Positions 29,607 through 35,788 of a stretch of 35,788 nucleotides of DNA are shown piece by piece. Source of the DNA: Chloroflexi bacterium RBG_16_57_11 (lineage in GTDB: Bacteria; Chloroflexota; Anaerolineae; Anaerolineales; UBA4823); assembly GCA_001795165.1 (NCBI GenBank), contig MGNS01000101.1, forward strand, positions 19,938-55,725, written 5' to 3'. Numbering within the stretch: the stretch's first letter is position 1; each line of letters starts with the position of its first letter. The translations under genes were made by a program, and so were the position numbers. The notes under the pieces were generated by a model. The model was not told the DNA's origin. It worked only from the letters and a program-made list of their open reading frames with translations, and did not search any database.

Positions 29607-32230
29607 AAAGTGCTCGCTTCGGTGTGGACGATTTCTTTGCTTCGCAGGAGTTCATCTAACAGCGCAAATTCTTCTTCCTGCGAATGCACCTGATCATCCA
29701 GCCATGCGCCGCGCAAGGCGTTCAAAATCTGGCGGTAATGTGGGCCGGGTGACACACCACGTTTTTTCAACAAATGCCCGTCGGTGAAGGGCTGCATTTT
29801 TTGCCAGCGGGCGACAAAACTCTGGATTATGTTACGCAACTTTACATCGGAGGTAGCCAGGTAGAGGGCGTAGCATGCCAATGGCGGCACATCTTCCAGA
29901 CGCTCGGTGATCAGGCTTGGCCGTGCTGACGCCAGACTATGCCGGTCACGCCATAGTGCGCAGGCTGCCAGGATGACTCGTGCCAGTTGCACAGGAAGCT
30001 TCAGGCGTCGCGCCACCCCATCCGCTTGTTCAGGCGCCAGCTCGATCAGCCAAAGAGTGTAACCAAGCTCCCTTCGTAGCGTGGTTGGGTCAACGCTAAC
30101 CCCCCAATACACCTCAGGCTGAAGATTATCCAGTAATTCCAGGCGGGCATATAACCAATCGTCCCATGTCAGGCTGGCATGAATTGCAGCCAACAAATCC
30201 AGACTATGTAACCGGCTGATTACCTGCGGGGCGATGCTGGAGGTCAGGATTTGGTTCAGCTCATGGCGGATACGATCTCCGGATAGACGCTCGATTAACG
30301 AGCGCGCCTCAAGAAGTAATTGCATCGTTCGCTGCTCGATCCGAAAGGCGAAGCGTTGCTCGAAACGCGCAGCACGTAGAATTCGCGTTGGGTCATCGAC
30401 AAACGACAACGAATGTAGCACACGCACTAACCCGGCCCGCAGATCCGAAAGCCCACCCCAATAATCATGTAGCTCGCCATAATGGCGCCCATCCAGGCGT
30501 AGGGCGAGGGTATTGATTGTGAAGTCGCGGCGGTGCAGATCTAGCTTGATGCTTCCGCGCTCGACGGTTGGCAACGCAGTCGGATGAGTATAAAATTCGG
30601 TGCGAGCAGAAACTAGATCAACGCTTTGAAGACCTTCCACTTTGATCTTGCCCGGATTTTCCCCATTTCGTTCGGCCAGACGCCATTTCGCCGTCCCGAA
30701 GCGAGAGTGTCCCGTCACCCGGCCGCCATACCGTTCCGCCAGGGCGCGCGCCAAGGCAATCGCGTCGCCTTCGACGACCAGGTCGAAATCCAAACTAGGT
30801 CGCTCGAGCAACAAGTCGCGCACGAAGCCTCCCACGATATATAAGGCAGCACGCTGTTCGTACGCCACCGTTGCAATGATCTTCAACAAGACCAATCGAT
30901 CGGCAGGCAGGGCGGTCTCCAGACGGGCTGTCAGGTTGAGGCGACCCGGGGTCATCGGCTCAGGCGCCAGGTTCTTAAGCAGGTCAGTCCGGGTAACGAT
31001 CCCCACGATTTCCCCACTCTGGGGTTCCACAACAGGAATTTGCCCCCAACCGGTTTCGGTCACCAGGCGCTGGACATGTTCGATCGCATCATCCGGCGCG
31101 ACGGTATAACCGCCCACTTCCATCACACGGGAGACCGGGTAATTTAGCTTATGCGAGATTGTGCGATCCACCGCCCTGCGGGTGATCAACCCAACGACCT
31201 TACCATGGTCGACCACCGGGTAACCCTCATAGCCATAAAGGCGCATGCGTCGATGGGCTTCCTCGACGGGTGTATCGGGACGCAAAACTTGCGGGCCACG
31301 CGACATGATTTGCGCAACAGTAACCGCCGGATGAACGTACTCAGGTAACGTTTCGAGCAATTCGGCCAGAACGCTTTCCAGGTCGCGGCCGCGGATCAGG
31401 CAGGCCGCAGCCCGCTCGTGCCCCCCTCCGCCAAAGCGCGCCGCGACCGCGGCGACATCGATATGATCGCTCGTCGACCGGGCGATAAATTGAACCCCAC
31501 CCCGGGTGGTAACCAGGACAAAAATTGCATCCGGATCCAGCAGGTCGCGCAGCTTGTGGGTGATGGAGGATAGCTCTTCATCCATGTGCTGGGCGTGTCC
31601 CGTTGTGACCACGATCCTGTGCCCCTGAATGTGGTGGGTTTGTGCGGAAGTACGCAGGTGGTCGTATAACGCTTGCTGGGCTTGAGAGAGTGGGTGGTTG
31701 AGGAAATCCGCTGCAATATTCAGGCTTGCCCCTTGCTCAAGGAGAAAAGATGCAGCACGCAAATCGCGCGGTGTCGTGCGTGTGTAGGTCAAAGAACCGG
31801 TGTCTTCATATATCCCTAATAACATCAAGGTGGCATGGATCGGATTGAGCAGTCCGTTGTGCTCCTGCAATTCTTCCACGAGCAATGTCGTGGTGGCGCC
31901 GATATCATGTGTAGTCACCGACCATTCAGCCGGTAAACTCTCGCGCACAGGATGGTGATCGATTACCTTTATCTCGGTCTCGCGGGTCATACCACGCACA
32001 CTTACCATCGATTGTGTGTCTACCAGCAGGACTTTCTCGACCGGTTCGGCGGGCAAGTCGCGGGGATCGACAAACGGCAGCTCGGCGCCGTACAGAGCCA
32101 GAAAAGCGCGCACGTTACGATTTAGACGCCTCGGCAGAACGGGTATAGCCGTCTCGAGCAGCAGGTGTGCACCTAATAGCGAGCCCAGGGCGTCGAAATC
32201 CGCTTGCTCGTGTGTGAGGATGATCTCCAT
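29603..32230 (-). CDS. tRNA CCA-/A-adding nucleotidyltransferase fused to DHH-DHHA1 and CBS domains
   Basis: 875 residues in four modules. The N-terminal DHH phosphoesterase has LTHEQADFDALGSLLGAHLL and VIDHHPVRES; DHHA1 ends with RFGGGGHERAAACLIRG. A CBS pair follows (VAQIMSRGPQVLRPDTPVEE to VVGLITRRAVDR; VSRVMEVGGYTVAPDDA to IVGIVTRTDLLK). The class II nucleotidyltransferase head comes next with LYIVGGFVRDLLLERPSLDF and DLVVEGD, where the two Asp bind metal, RFGTAKWRL, and RRDFTINTLALRLDG, then a helical neck/body/tail. This known architecture adds A or CCA to tRNA 3' ends. The DHH part may trim or remove RNA ends, and the CBS domains may sense adenylates; both of those roles are inferences. 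The ATG may be leaderless, with TATAAT six bases before it. Confidence 0.93.
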   Translation of the reverse strand: MEIILTHEQADFDALGSLLGAHLLLETAIPVLPRRLNRNVRAFLALYGAELPFVDPRDLPAEPVEKVLLVDTQSMVSVRGMTRETEIKVIDHHPVRESLPAEWSVTTHDIGATTTLLVEELQEHNGLLNPIHATLMLLGIYEDTGSLTYTRTTPRDLRAASFLLEQGASLNIAADFLNHPLSQAQQALYDHLRTSAQTHHIQGHRIVVTTGHAQHMDEELSSITHKLRDLLDPDAIFVLVTTRGGVQFIARSTSDHIDVAAVAARFGGGGHERAAACLIRGRDLESVLAELLETLPEYVHPAVTVAQIMSRGPQVLRPDTPVEEAHRRMRLYGYEGYPVVDHGKVVGLITRRAVDRTISHKLNYPVSRVMEVGGYTVAPDDAIEHVQRLVTETGWGQIPVVEPQSGEIVGIVTRTDLLKNLAPEPMTPGRLNLTARLETALPADRLVLLKIIATVAYEQRAALYIVGGFVRDLLLERPSLDFDLVVEGDAIALARALAERYGGRVTGHSRFGTAKWRLAERNGENPGKIKVEGLQSVDLVSARTEFYTHPTALPTVERGSIKLDLHRRDFTINTLALRLDGRHYGELHDYWGGLSDLRAGLVRVLHSLSFVDDPTRILRAARFEQRFAFRIEQRTMQLLLEARSLIERLSGDRIRHELNQILTSSIAPQVISRLHSLDLLAAIHASLTWDDWLYARLELLDNLQPEVYWGVSVDPTTLRRELGYTLWLIELAPEQADGVARRLKLPVQLARVILAACALWRDRHSLASARPSLITERLEDVPPLACYALYLATSDVKLRNIIQSFVARWQKMQPFTDGHLLKKRGVSPGPHYRQILNALRGAWLDDQVHSQEEEFALLDELLRSKEIVHTEASTL

Positions 32231-32236
32231 CAGGTT

Positions 32237-32265
32237 ATTATACGTCAGAATAAGTTGCTTCGAAA
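32237..32265 (-). promoter_or_regulatory. Possible leaderless promoter of the CCA-adding fusion
   Basis: On the minus strand a perfect TATAAT (32237-32242) ends six bases before the ATG at 32230, so transcription would start at or next to the start codon. No Shine-Dalgarno sequence is present. The -35 region (TTTCGA, 17-base spacer) is weak. Confidence 0.4.
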
Positions 32266-32277
32266 AAGTGAAGCAAC
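32254..32277. promoter_or_regulatory. Inverted repeat in divergent promoter region (operator candidate)
   Basis: GTTGCTTC (32254-32261) and GAAGCAAC (32270-32277) are perfect 8-base complements with an eight-base spacer (GAAAAAGT). They overlap the -35 area of the leftward promoter and lie between two divergent genes, which suits a regulator binding site, although no regulator is known. Confidence 0.35.
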
Positions 32278-32313
32278 CGGTAAATCAAGCTTTGGGTTAT
32301 ATTTTAATGGGAA

Positions 32314-32342
32314 CTGCCACATCCACCCAAGTATGGGATAAT
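32314..32342 (+). promoter_or_regulatory. Possible leaderless promoter of the rightward four-gene set
   Basis: CTGCCA (32314-32319) and GATAAT (32337-32342) are spaced by 17 bases. The expected start falls at about 32350, the A of the ATG, and no Shine-Dalgarno sequence precedes that codon. Confidence 0.35.
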
Positions 32343-32349
32343 ATCATGC

Positions 32350-32571
32350 ATGAAAGAGCAATCTTCAGATTCTTTGGATCTTGAATATCTTTGGGAGGCC
32401 TTGCTGTCTCGCCGGTCTGGACAAGTGCAAGTGGCTTTCAACTCGTTAGATGAGGAACGAAAAGCCGCGGTCTACAGCCACCTGCAGCGCATGGCCAGCG
32501 AGCCGGGTTGGCATCCAGAGCAGCGTTTATCGGCTCAAGCTGCGTTGGATGCGCTGAAAAATGAGGCATAA
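32350..32571 (+). CDS. Small conserved hypothetical protein
   Basis: 73 residues, predicted mostly helical and soluble: LEYLWEALLSRRSGQVQVAF, then SLDEERKAAVYSHLQRMASE and GWHPEQRLSAQAALDALK. No family is recognised. Its end carries the GAGG ribosome binding site of the MazG-like gene, so the two are adjacent in one transcript. The lack of a Shine-Dalgarno sequence and a -10 just upstream suggest a leaderless message. Confidence 0.6.
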   Translation: MKEQSSDSLDLEYLWEALLSRRSGQVQVAFNSLDEERKAAVYSHLQRMASEPGWHPEQRLSAQAALDALKNEA

Positions 32572-32575
32572 TCCA

Positions 32576-32890
32576 GTGGATATTCAAGAGCTCACACAGG
32601 CCATGCACGATTTCGTGCGCTCGCAAGGCTGGTACGATGAGAAAAGCCTCCGTCCGCAAACGCTACGCAACCTGGCGATCTCCCTTAGCCTGGAAGCAAA
32701 CGAAGTTCTGGAACATTTCCAATGGGATGAGCGATTGAATAATCCTGAAGGATTCGCTGATGAGCTGGCAGATGTGGGGTTATATCTATTGCAAATCGCC
32801 AGTCTATCAGACATCGACCTGGAGCAGGCCATCCTGAACAAGCTGCAAAAAAACTACACCCGCAGGTGGGACGAAGATAATTTGAAATAA
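32576..32890 (+). CDS. MazG-like nucleotide pyrophosphohydrolase
   Basis: 104 residues from the GTG at 32576, which has GAGG nine bases before it; an ATG at 32561 overlaps the previous gene and is less likely. The metal-binding helices are SLEANEVLEHFQW and ELADVGLYLLQIA, the ExxE and ExxD pattern of the all-alpha NTP pyrophosphohydrolase (MazG/RS21-C6) family. The ending KLQKNYTRRW is typical. The enzyme would hydrolyse (d)NTPs to monophosphates, cleaning non-canonical nucleotides. It is followed within two bases by the LOG gene. Confidence 0.88.
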   Translation: MDIQELTQAMHDFVRSQGWYDEKSLRPQTLRNLAISLSLEANEVLEHFQWDERLNNPEGFADELADVGLYLLQIASLSDIDLEQAILNKLQKNYTRRWDEDNLK

Positions 32891-32891
32891 A

Positions 32892-33425
32892 ATGATCAAA
32901 AATGTCACTGTGTTCGGCGGCTCACGGCCGGACGATCAAGGTTACGCCCAGGCACTGGAGTTAGGTAAATTGCTGGGAGAGGCCGGGTTTGCGGTTTTGA
33001 CCGGCGGGTACATCGGCACGATGGAAGCCGTCTCGCGCGGCGCGGCTGAGGCGGGAGGCCAAGTCATTGGTGTCACCTGCGATGAAATTGAAGCCTGGCG
33101 TCCAACCAGCCCAAACCCATGGGTGATGGAAGAGCGACGCTATCCAACTTTACGCCAGCGGATCTCTGCCCTGATCGACGGTGGCCAGGCAGCGATCGCA
33201 TTGCCTGGCGGGCCTGGAACGCTGACAGAGATCATGGAAATGTGGAACCTCCTGCTGATCGAGGTGATCTCACCGCGCCCGCTGATCCTGGTTGGCGATG
33301 GCTGGCGGGCGACGATCGAACAATTCTTCCGCTCATTCGACAGCTACATACCTGAGGAACAGCGTCGCTGGATAATTTTCGCCGACAGCGTACAGCAGGC
33401 TGTGGAGATGCTTACCCGGGGATAA
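32892..33425 (+). CDS. LOG family protein (TIGR00725-like; putative nucleoside-5'-monophosphate phosphoribohydrolase)
   Basis: 177 residues with a Rossmann-like fold. GGSRPDDQGYAQALELGKLL is near the start, followed by GGYIGTMEAVSRGAAEAGGQ and GVTCDEIEAW. The signature PGGPGTLTE lies at residues 105-113. LOG proteins with PGGxGTxxE cleave ribose 5-phosphate from cytokinin-type nucleotides; bacterial members also act on AMP-like substrates. A link with the preceding MazG-like gene in nucleotide housekeeping is plausible. The start ATG lacks a strong Shine-Dalgarno sequence. Confidence 0.9.
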   Translation: MIKNVTVFGGSRPDDQGYAQALELGKLLGEAGFAVLTGGYIGTMEAVSRGAAEAGGQVIGVTCDEIEAWRPTSPNPWVMEERRYPTLRQRISALIDGGQAAIALPGGPGTLTEIMEMWNLLLIEVISPRPLILVGDGWRATIEQFFRSFDSYIPEEQRRWIIFADSVQQAVEMLTRG

Positions 33426-33430
33426 ATTAG

Positions 33431-33685
33431 ATGCTGCGCATTTCTCTGCTTGGCGCCTTTCAGGTCGAACGCGATGGTGAGCTGCTGTCCGGGGACGAGT
33501 GGCGCGGCCGGCAGATGCGCACCATTCTAAAAATCCTGGCACACCGCGTTGGCGAAGTAATCCCCGCTGATCAATTCATCGAATTACTCTGGCCGGATGA
33601 GGACCCCACGGCTGCGTCATCCGCCAGCACTTGGGTCAGACCAGTGGCAAGGTCTAGCCCTAAGCTCATCGGTTCAAATCGATAA
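33431..33685 (+). pseudogene. Truncated SARP-type transcriptional regulator
   Basis: The first 60 residues match the winged-helix start of SARP/BTAD regulators: LRISLLGAFQVERDGELLSG, then WRGRQMRTILKILAHRVGEV and PADQFIELLWPDEDPTAAS. A full SARP goes on with the rest of the winged helix and a tetratricopeptide-like BTAD domain of 150 residues or more. Here the frame runs into an unrelated tail (STWVRPVARSS) and stops at 84 residues. Base composition changes from about 33620 on, and the next gene is on the other strand. I infer that the gene was cut by a rearrangement that brought in the toxin locus. Confidence 0.75.
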
Positions 33686-33699
33686 CAGTTGGACAATCA

Positions 33700-34215
33700 T
33701 TATCGAATCAGAATTCTTACTTTCTTTCCACCTCTGTTTTGAGCTTGCTTCAGCGTATCGAGTAGAGCCTGAAAGGCGGGTCGTGTATTTTCAGCTACAT
33801 ACCAATGCGTATCTTCACCCATCTGGGGCAAGAGGCGAACAACCTCTTCGACTGCCGGGAGCATTTCAACGATCGGCGTCCACGTCTTTTCTCGATCTTC
33901 CAACCTCTTCTTAAATTCCGCTTCGCTAAGCCTACCAATGATACGGCCCCATTCTGCTATGAACCGGTCATATTCATCGGGCGAGTAGAGCATGTCTTCA
34001 CCGTAATAAATCTCCGTGAGGACCCGAAGATTGACACTGGATTGTTCTTCTAACCGTGAAAACCATCGCAGTTTTGGAGATCCTTCGCTGTGTGTAATTG
34101 CACTCGAATAAGGCTCTAAAAATGAAATTAGAGGCTTCCCTACATTGATGCCATTTTCTCTATCTATTGATAGCGATTCGCCATTGTCTACTTCGAGAAA
34201 AGCGAAAAAACCCAT
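33700..34215 (-). CDS. Candidate immunity protein for the Rhs nuclease toxin
   Basis: 171 residues from the ATG at 34215, preceded by GAAAGGG about nine bases upstream; the frame is open to 34287, but that part overlaps the toxin stop. It is a soluble, mixed-charge protein: GFFAFLEVDNGESLSIDREN, later LYSPDEYDRFIAEWGRIIGR and LEDREKTWTPIVEMLPAVEE, ending in a basic stretch. No family is recognised. It lies 40 bases after the toxin-tip frame and is AT-rich like it. By the rule that polymorphic toxins are followed by their immunity gene, I infer that it neutralises the nuclease tip. Its stop is 14 bases from the truncated SARP. Confidence 0.55.
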   Translation of the reverse strand: MGFFAFLEVDNGESLSIDRENGINVGKPLISFLEPYSSAITHSEGSPKLRWFSRLEEQSSVNLRVLTEIYYGEDMLYSPDEYDRFIAEWGRIIGRLSEAEFKKRLEDREKTWTPIVEMLPAVEEVVRLLPQMGEDTHWYVAENTRPAFQALLDTLKQAQNRGGKKVRILIR

Positions 34216-34255
34216 GCTTGAACCCTTTCGTTGCCATTTGGTTACAAATATGATA

Positions 34256-34786
34256 TTAAGGATATATTCTGCCTCCCTCCTTAACAAGATATACCTGGTC
34301 AGTCAAAGTAATCCATGTCGTTTCTAGCAAGAAAGTTCGAGAAGGGTGAAGCCGAGCTTCTCCAATTACTCCGGTCAATGTTGCCCTATCGATCGCTCCA
34401 CCCGACCACTTGACTTCAATATACCTTATCGTACCCATATTTGTTACCATCAAATCATACCCTTCGGACGTGGAATTCACTTCTTCCAGCTTACCCTGGT
34501 TATAATAATATATCGCTCGTTCCGATTCGAATTTTCTACCCATAATAAAATTGTAAATTTTTGCACTTTCAAGCTGGCTTATTAATCCCGGAATACCTGG
34601 AATGTAACTTATATATTCCAAGTCGTTCTTAATCTGCGATATTTCTCTCCCTGGATTATACGCACCTAATTCTGAGAAGTAGAAAATGTGCTTAGGTTCA
34701 GGTGTTTCAGGTGGTTTGGTTGGATTTTGGGTTCCGGAGAAGGCTGTTTTTGTGGGTCTGGTTGAACAGGCCGTGTATATAACCAT
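34256..34786 (-). CDS. PD-(D/E)XK nuclease-like C-terminal toxin tip of Rhs protein, in shifted frame
   Basis: This frame is -1 relative to the Rhs frame and overlaps it at 34666-34786 within a Pro/Lys-rich linker. The ATG at 34786 has no ribosome binding site, so the domain is probably meant to be fused to Rhs. After the linker (PTKPPETPEPK) come a helical part (LGAYNPGREISQIKNDLEYI, FESERAIYYYNQGK) and a restriction-endonuclease-like core: GYDLMV with Asp111 and YIEVKWSGG with Glu124 and Lys126, the D...ExK metal site. Glu87 or Glu89 may be the helix-1 acid. DUF3883-like and other polymorphic-toxin REase domains look alike. It would cut DNA or RNA. The domain spans about residues 30-176 and ends at the 34256 stop. 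Confidence 0.6.
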   Translation of the reverse strand: MVIYTACSTRPTKTAFSGTQNPTKPPETPEPKHIFYFSELGAYNPGREISQIKNDLEYISYIPGIPGLISQLESAKIYNFIMGRKFESERAIYYYNQGKLEEVNSTSEGYDLMVTNMGTIRYIEVKWSGGAIDRATLTGVIGEARLHPSRTFLLETTWITLTDQVYLVKEGGRIYP

Positions 34787-35787
34787 TCAATCCAATTACA
34801 GGTTTGGGTTACTTCCTCAGCAACTTCGGGCGCATGTTGTGCCACAAGGACGGCGGTGAGTGAGGCGCCACCAAAGATCGCCAAACAGGCGAGGACGCCT
34901 GCCGCTTCGCCAGCAGGGATCGGACCATCTATAAGCGCCAAGGTGGCGAATAATGTCAAGCAGGCCTCTATCGGACCTTCACCAGTGGGGTCTGTATATC
35001 GAACCGGGTTCGAGTAGGCGTAATTCCACTGGTTTTGTGAAACCGGCCTGAAAATATCCCCCTCCCACACGTCCTTCGTCAGGAAACGGGCTTGGGAAGG
35101 CGAATACCACCTTGCTCTTAGATAAATTAACCCTTGACTTGTATACTCCCCCGTGAACCCATAGCTGCTCACCCCGCTCCCCGCACTGCTCATCACCACC
35201 CCATACGGCTGGTAATCCTTTGCCAGCGTCACCTCGCCGTCTTGATCCGCCAACTGCCTCACACTACCCAGCGCATCCCCCAGGAAATACTCCGCTCCGC
35301 CTGCGTCGTGCTGTGCGATCCGCCCTACGCCATACAGGTAAGTGTCTTGCCCATCCTGCAAGACCTGGGTCAGCCCACCCGCCATGTCTACTGTATAATC
35401 CGTCGTCACACCGTCCACCGTCTGCCTCAGCCTGTCTCCAAGCCCATTATACGTGAAACTGGCCGTGGTTTGCTGGCTGCTGGCTGTGATCAATTGGTTG
35501 GCGGTATTATAAGCGTACGTGTACACCCCATCGCTTTGCAGGTTGCCGTTATCATCCCAGATGTAATTCACCCCATCCACGTTGGTCAGCCGGTTGGCGT
35601 CGTCGTATTGATAAGTGTTCGTCCCCGACGGCATCTCCTGCGTCAAGCGATTGCCGACCGCATCATAAGTGTAGTGGAAATATGGCTCGTTGCTATAATT
35701 TGCTTCCCTCAGCCGGTTGAGCGGGTCGTAGGTGTAAGTGATCGTGATCGTCTCCCCCTCGGTCAACTCCATGGGAGCCGGTTGATC
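34666..35787 (-). CDS. Rhs/YD-repeat protein, 5' partial, frame ends in linker
   Basis: The frame is open to the window edge, so the N-terminal part lies outside; 373 residues are visible (34666-35787). YD repeats include YTYDPLNRLREANY, YTYDAVGNRLTQEM, YQYDDANRLTNVDG and FTYNGLGDRLRQTV. The Rhs core follows with LGDALGSVRQLADQDGE, FTGEYTSQGLIYLRARWYSP and the end signature SNPVRYTDPTGEGP. A hydrophobic segment (LTLFATLALIDGPIPAGEAA to GGASLTAVLVAQHAP) leads to a Pro-rich linker, where the frame stops at TSQN. Rhs shells enclose and deliver a C-terminal toxin, here encoded in the -1 frame. The protein is probably secreted; no type VI or other delivery gene is in view. Confidence 0.85.
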   Translation of the reverse strand, partial: DQPAPMELTEGETITITYTYDPLNRLREANYSNEPYFHYTYDAVGNRLTQEMPSGTNTYQYDDANRLTNVDGVNYIWDDNGNLQSDGVYTYAYNTANQLITASSQQTTASFTYNGLGDRLRQTVDGVTTDYTVDMAGGLTQVLQDGQDTYLYGVGRIAQHDAGGAEYFLGDALGSVRQLADQDGEVTLAKDYQPYGVVMSSAGSGVSSYGFTGEYTSQGLIYLRARWYSPSQARFLTKDVWEGDIFRPVSQNQWNYAYSNPVRYTDPTGEGPIEACLTLFATLALIDGPIPAGEAAGVLACLAIFGGASLTAVLVAQHAPEVAEEVTQTCNWIEWLYTRPVQPDPQKQPSPEPKIQPNHLKHLNLSTFSTSQN

Positions 35788-35788
35788 T

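Noticed and set aside
33665..33690. GGTTCAAATC, resembling a tRNA T-loop, at the SARP break, suggesting a tRNA attachment site
   Set aside because: The flanking bases give only a 4-bp stem around an eight-base loop, and no acceptor or anticodon arm can be found.
1..35788. CRISPR arrays, insertion sequences, long direct repeats, integrases
   Set aside because: Reading both strands showed no regularly spaced repeats, transposase or integrase motifs.

Overview
The window looks like chromosomal DNA from an uncultured-type Chloroflexota bacterium, probably Anaerolineae or a relative. This is inferred from moderately high GC, tightly packed genes with ATGA/GTGA overlaps, several PD40-type propeller proteins, a tryptophan T-box in front of a TrpB2-type synthase, and a DHH-CBS-CCA nucleotidyltransferase fusion. 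No rRNA, complete tRNA, CRISPR array or insertion sequence was seen.

Layout. Positions 1-4.3 kb: the end of a two-domain sulfurtransferase (rhodanese), then leftward genes for a propeller lipoprotein, a small CxxC protein, an ABC-2 exporter (permease and ATPase) and a broken cytochrome P450 remnant. 4.4-6.65 kb: a large single-pass protein joining a sigma-like DNA-binding half to an extracytoplasmic propeller half. 6.7-10.1 kb: a pyruvate/2-oxoacid dehydrogenase operon (E1 alpha, E1 beta, E2; no E3) with a hairpin leader and a clear terminator. 10.2-14 kb: an RDD membrane protein, an unknown helical protein, an MFS transporter and an MpsC-type (DUF2294) protein. 14.1-17.2 kb: an M50 site-2 protease with CBS domains behind a consensus promoter and structured leader, then a CPA2-type cation/proton antiporter translationally coupled to a PII-like protein; a bidirectional terminator closes this block.

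17.2-19.0 kb, leftward: trpB2 behind a complete T-box riboswitch with a UGG specifier and a TTGACA/TATAAT promoter. 19.06-19.6 kb: a secreted-protein gene interrupted by an in-frame TAA. 19.8-28.8 kb, leftward: a long nusA-type operon, nusA, rnpM/ylxR, a possible tiny ORF, infB, rbfA, nrnA, truB, ribF, thyA, folA. It links transcription/translation factors to RNA turnover, tRNA modification, flavin synthesis and the folate/dTMP cycle. rimP is not at its usual place before nusA. 29-32.2 kb: a GNAT acetyltransferase translationally coupled to the CCA-adding fusion.

32.3-33.7 kb, rightward: a small unknown protein, a MazG-like pyrophosphohydrolase, a LOG-family protein and a SARP-type regulator that breaks off after its N-terminal part. 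From there to the right edge the sequence becomes AT-richer and turns leftward into a polymorphic toxin locus: an Rhs/YD-repeat protein (continuing off the window), a C-terminal PD-(D/E)XK-like nuclease tip now in the -1 frame, and a downstream candidate immunity gene.

Most noteworthy: the Rhs nuclease tip with its frame break and putative immunity protein, the antiporter/PII-like pair, the sigma-like/propeller transmembrane protein, the tryptophan T-box on trpB2, and the structured leader of the site-2 protease gene.
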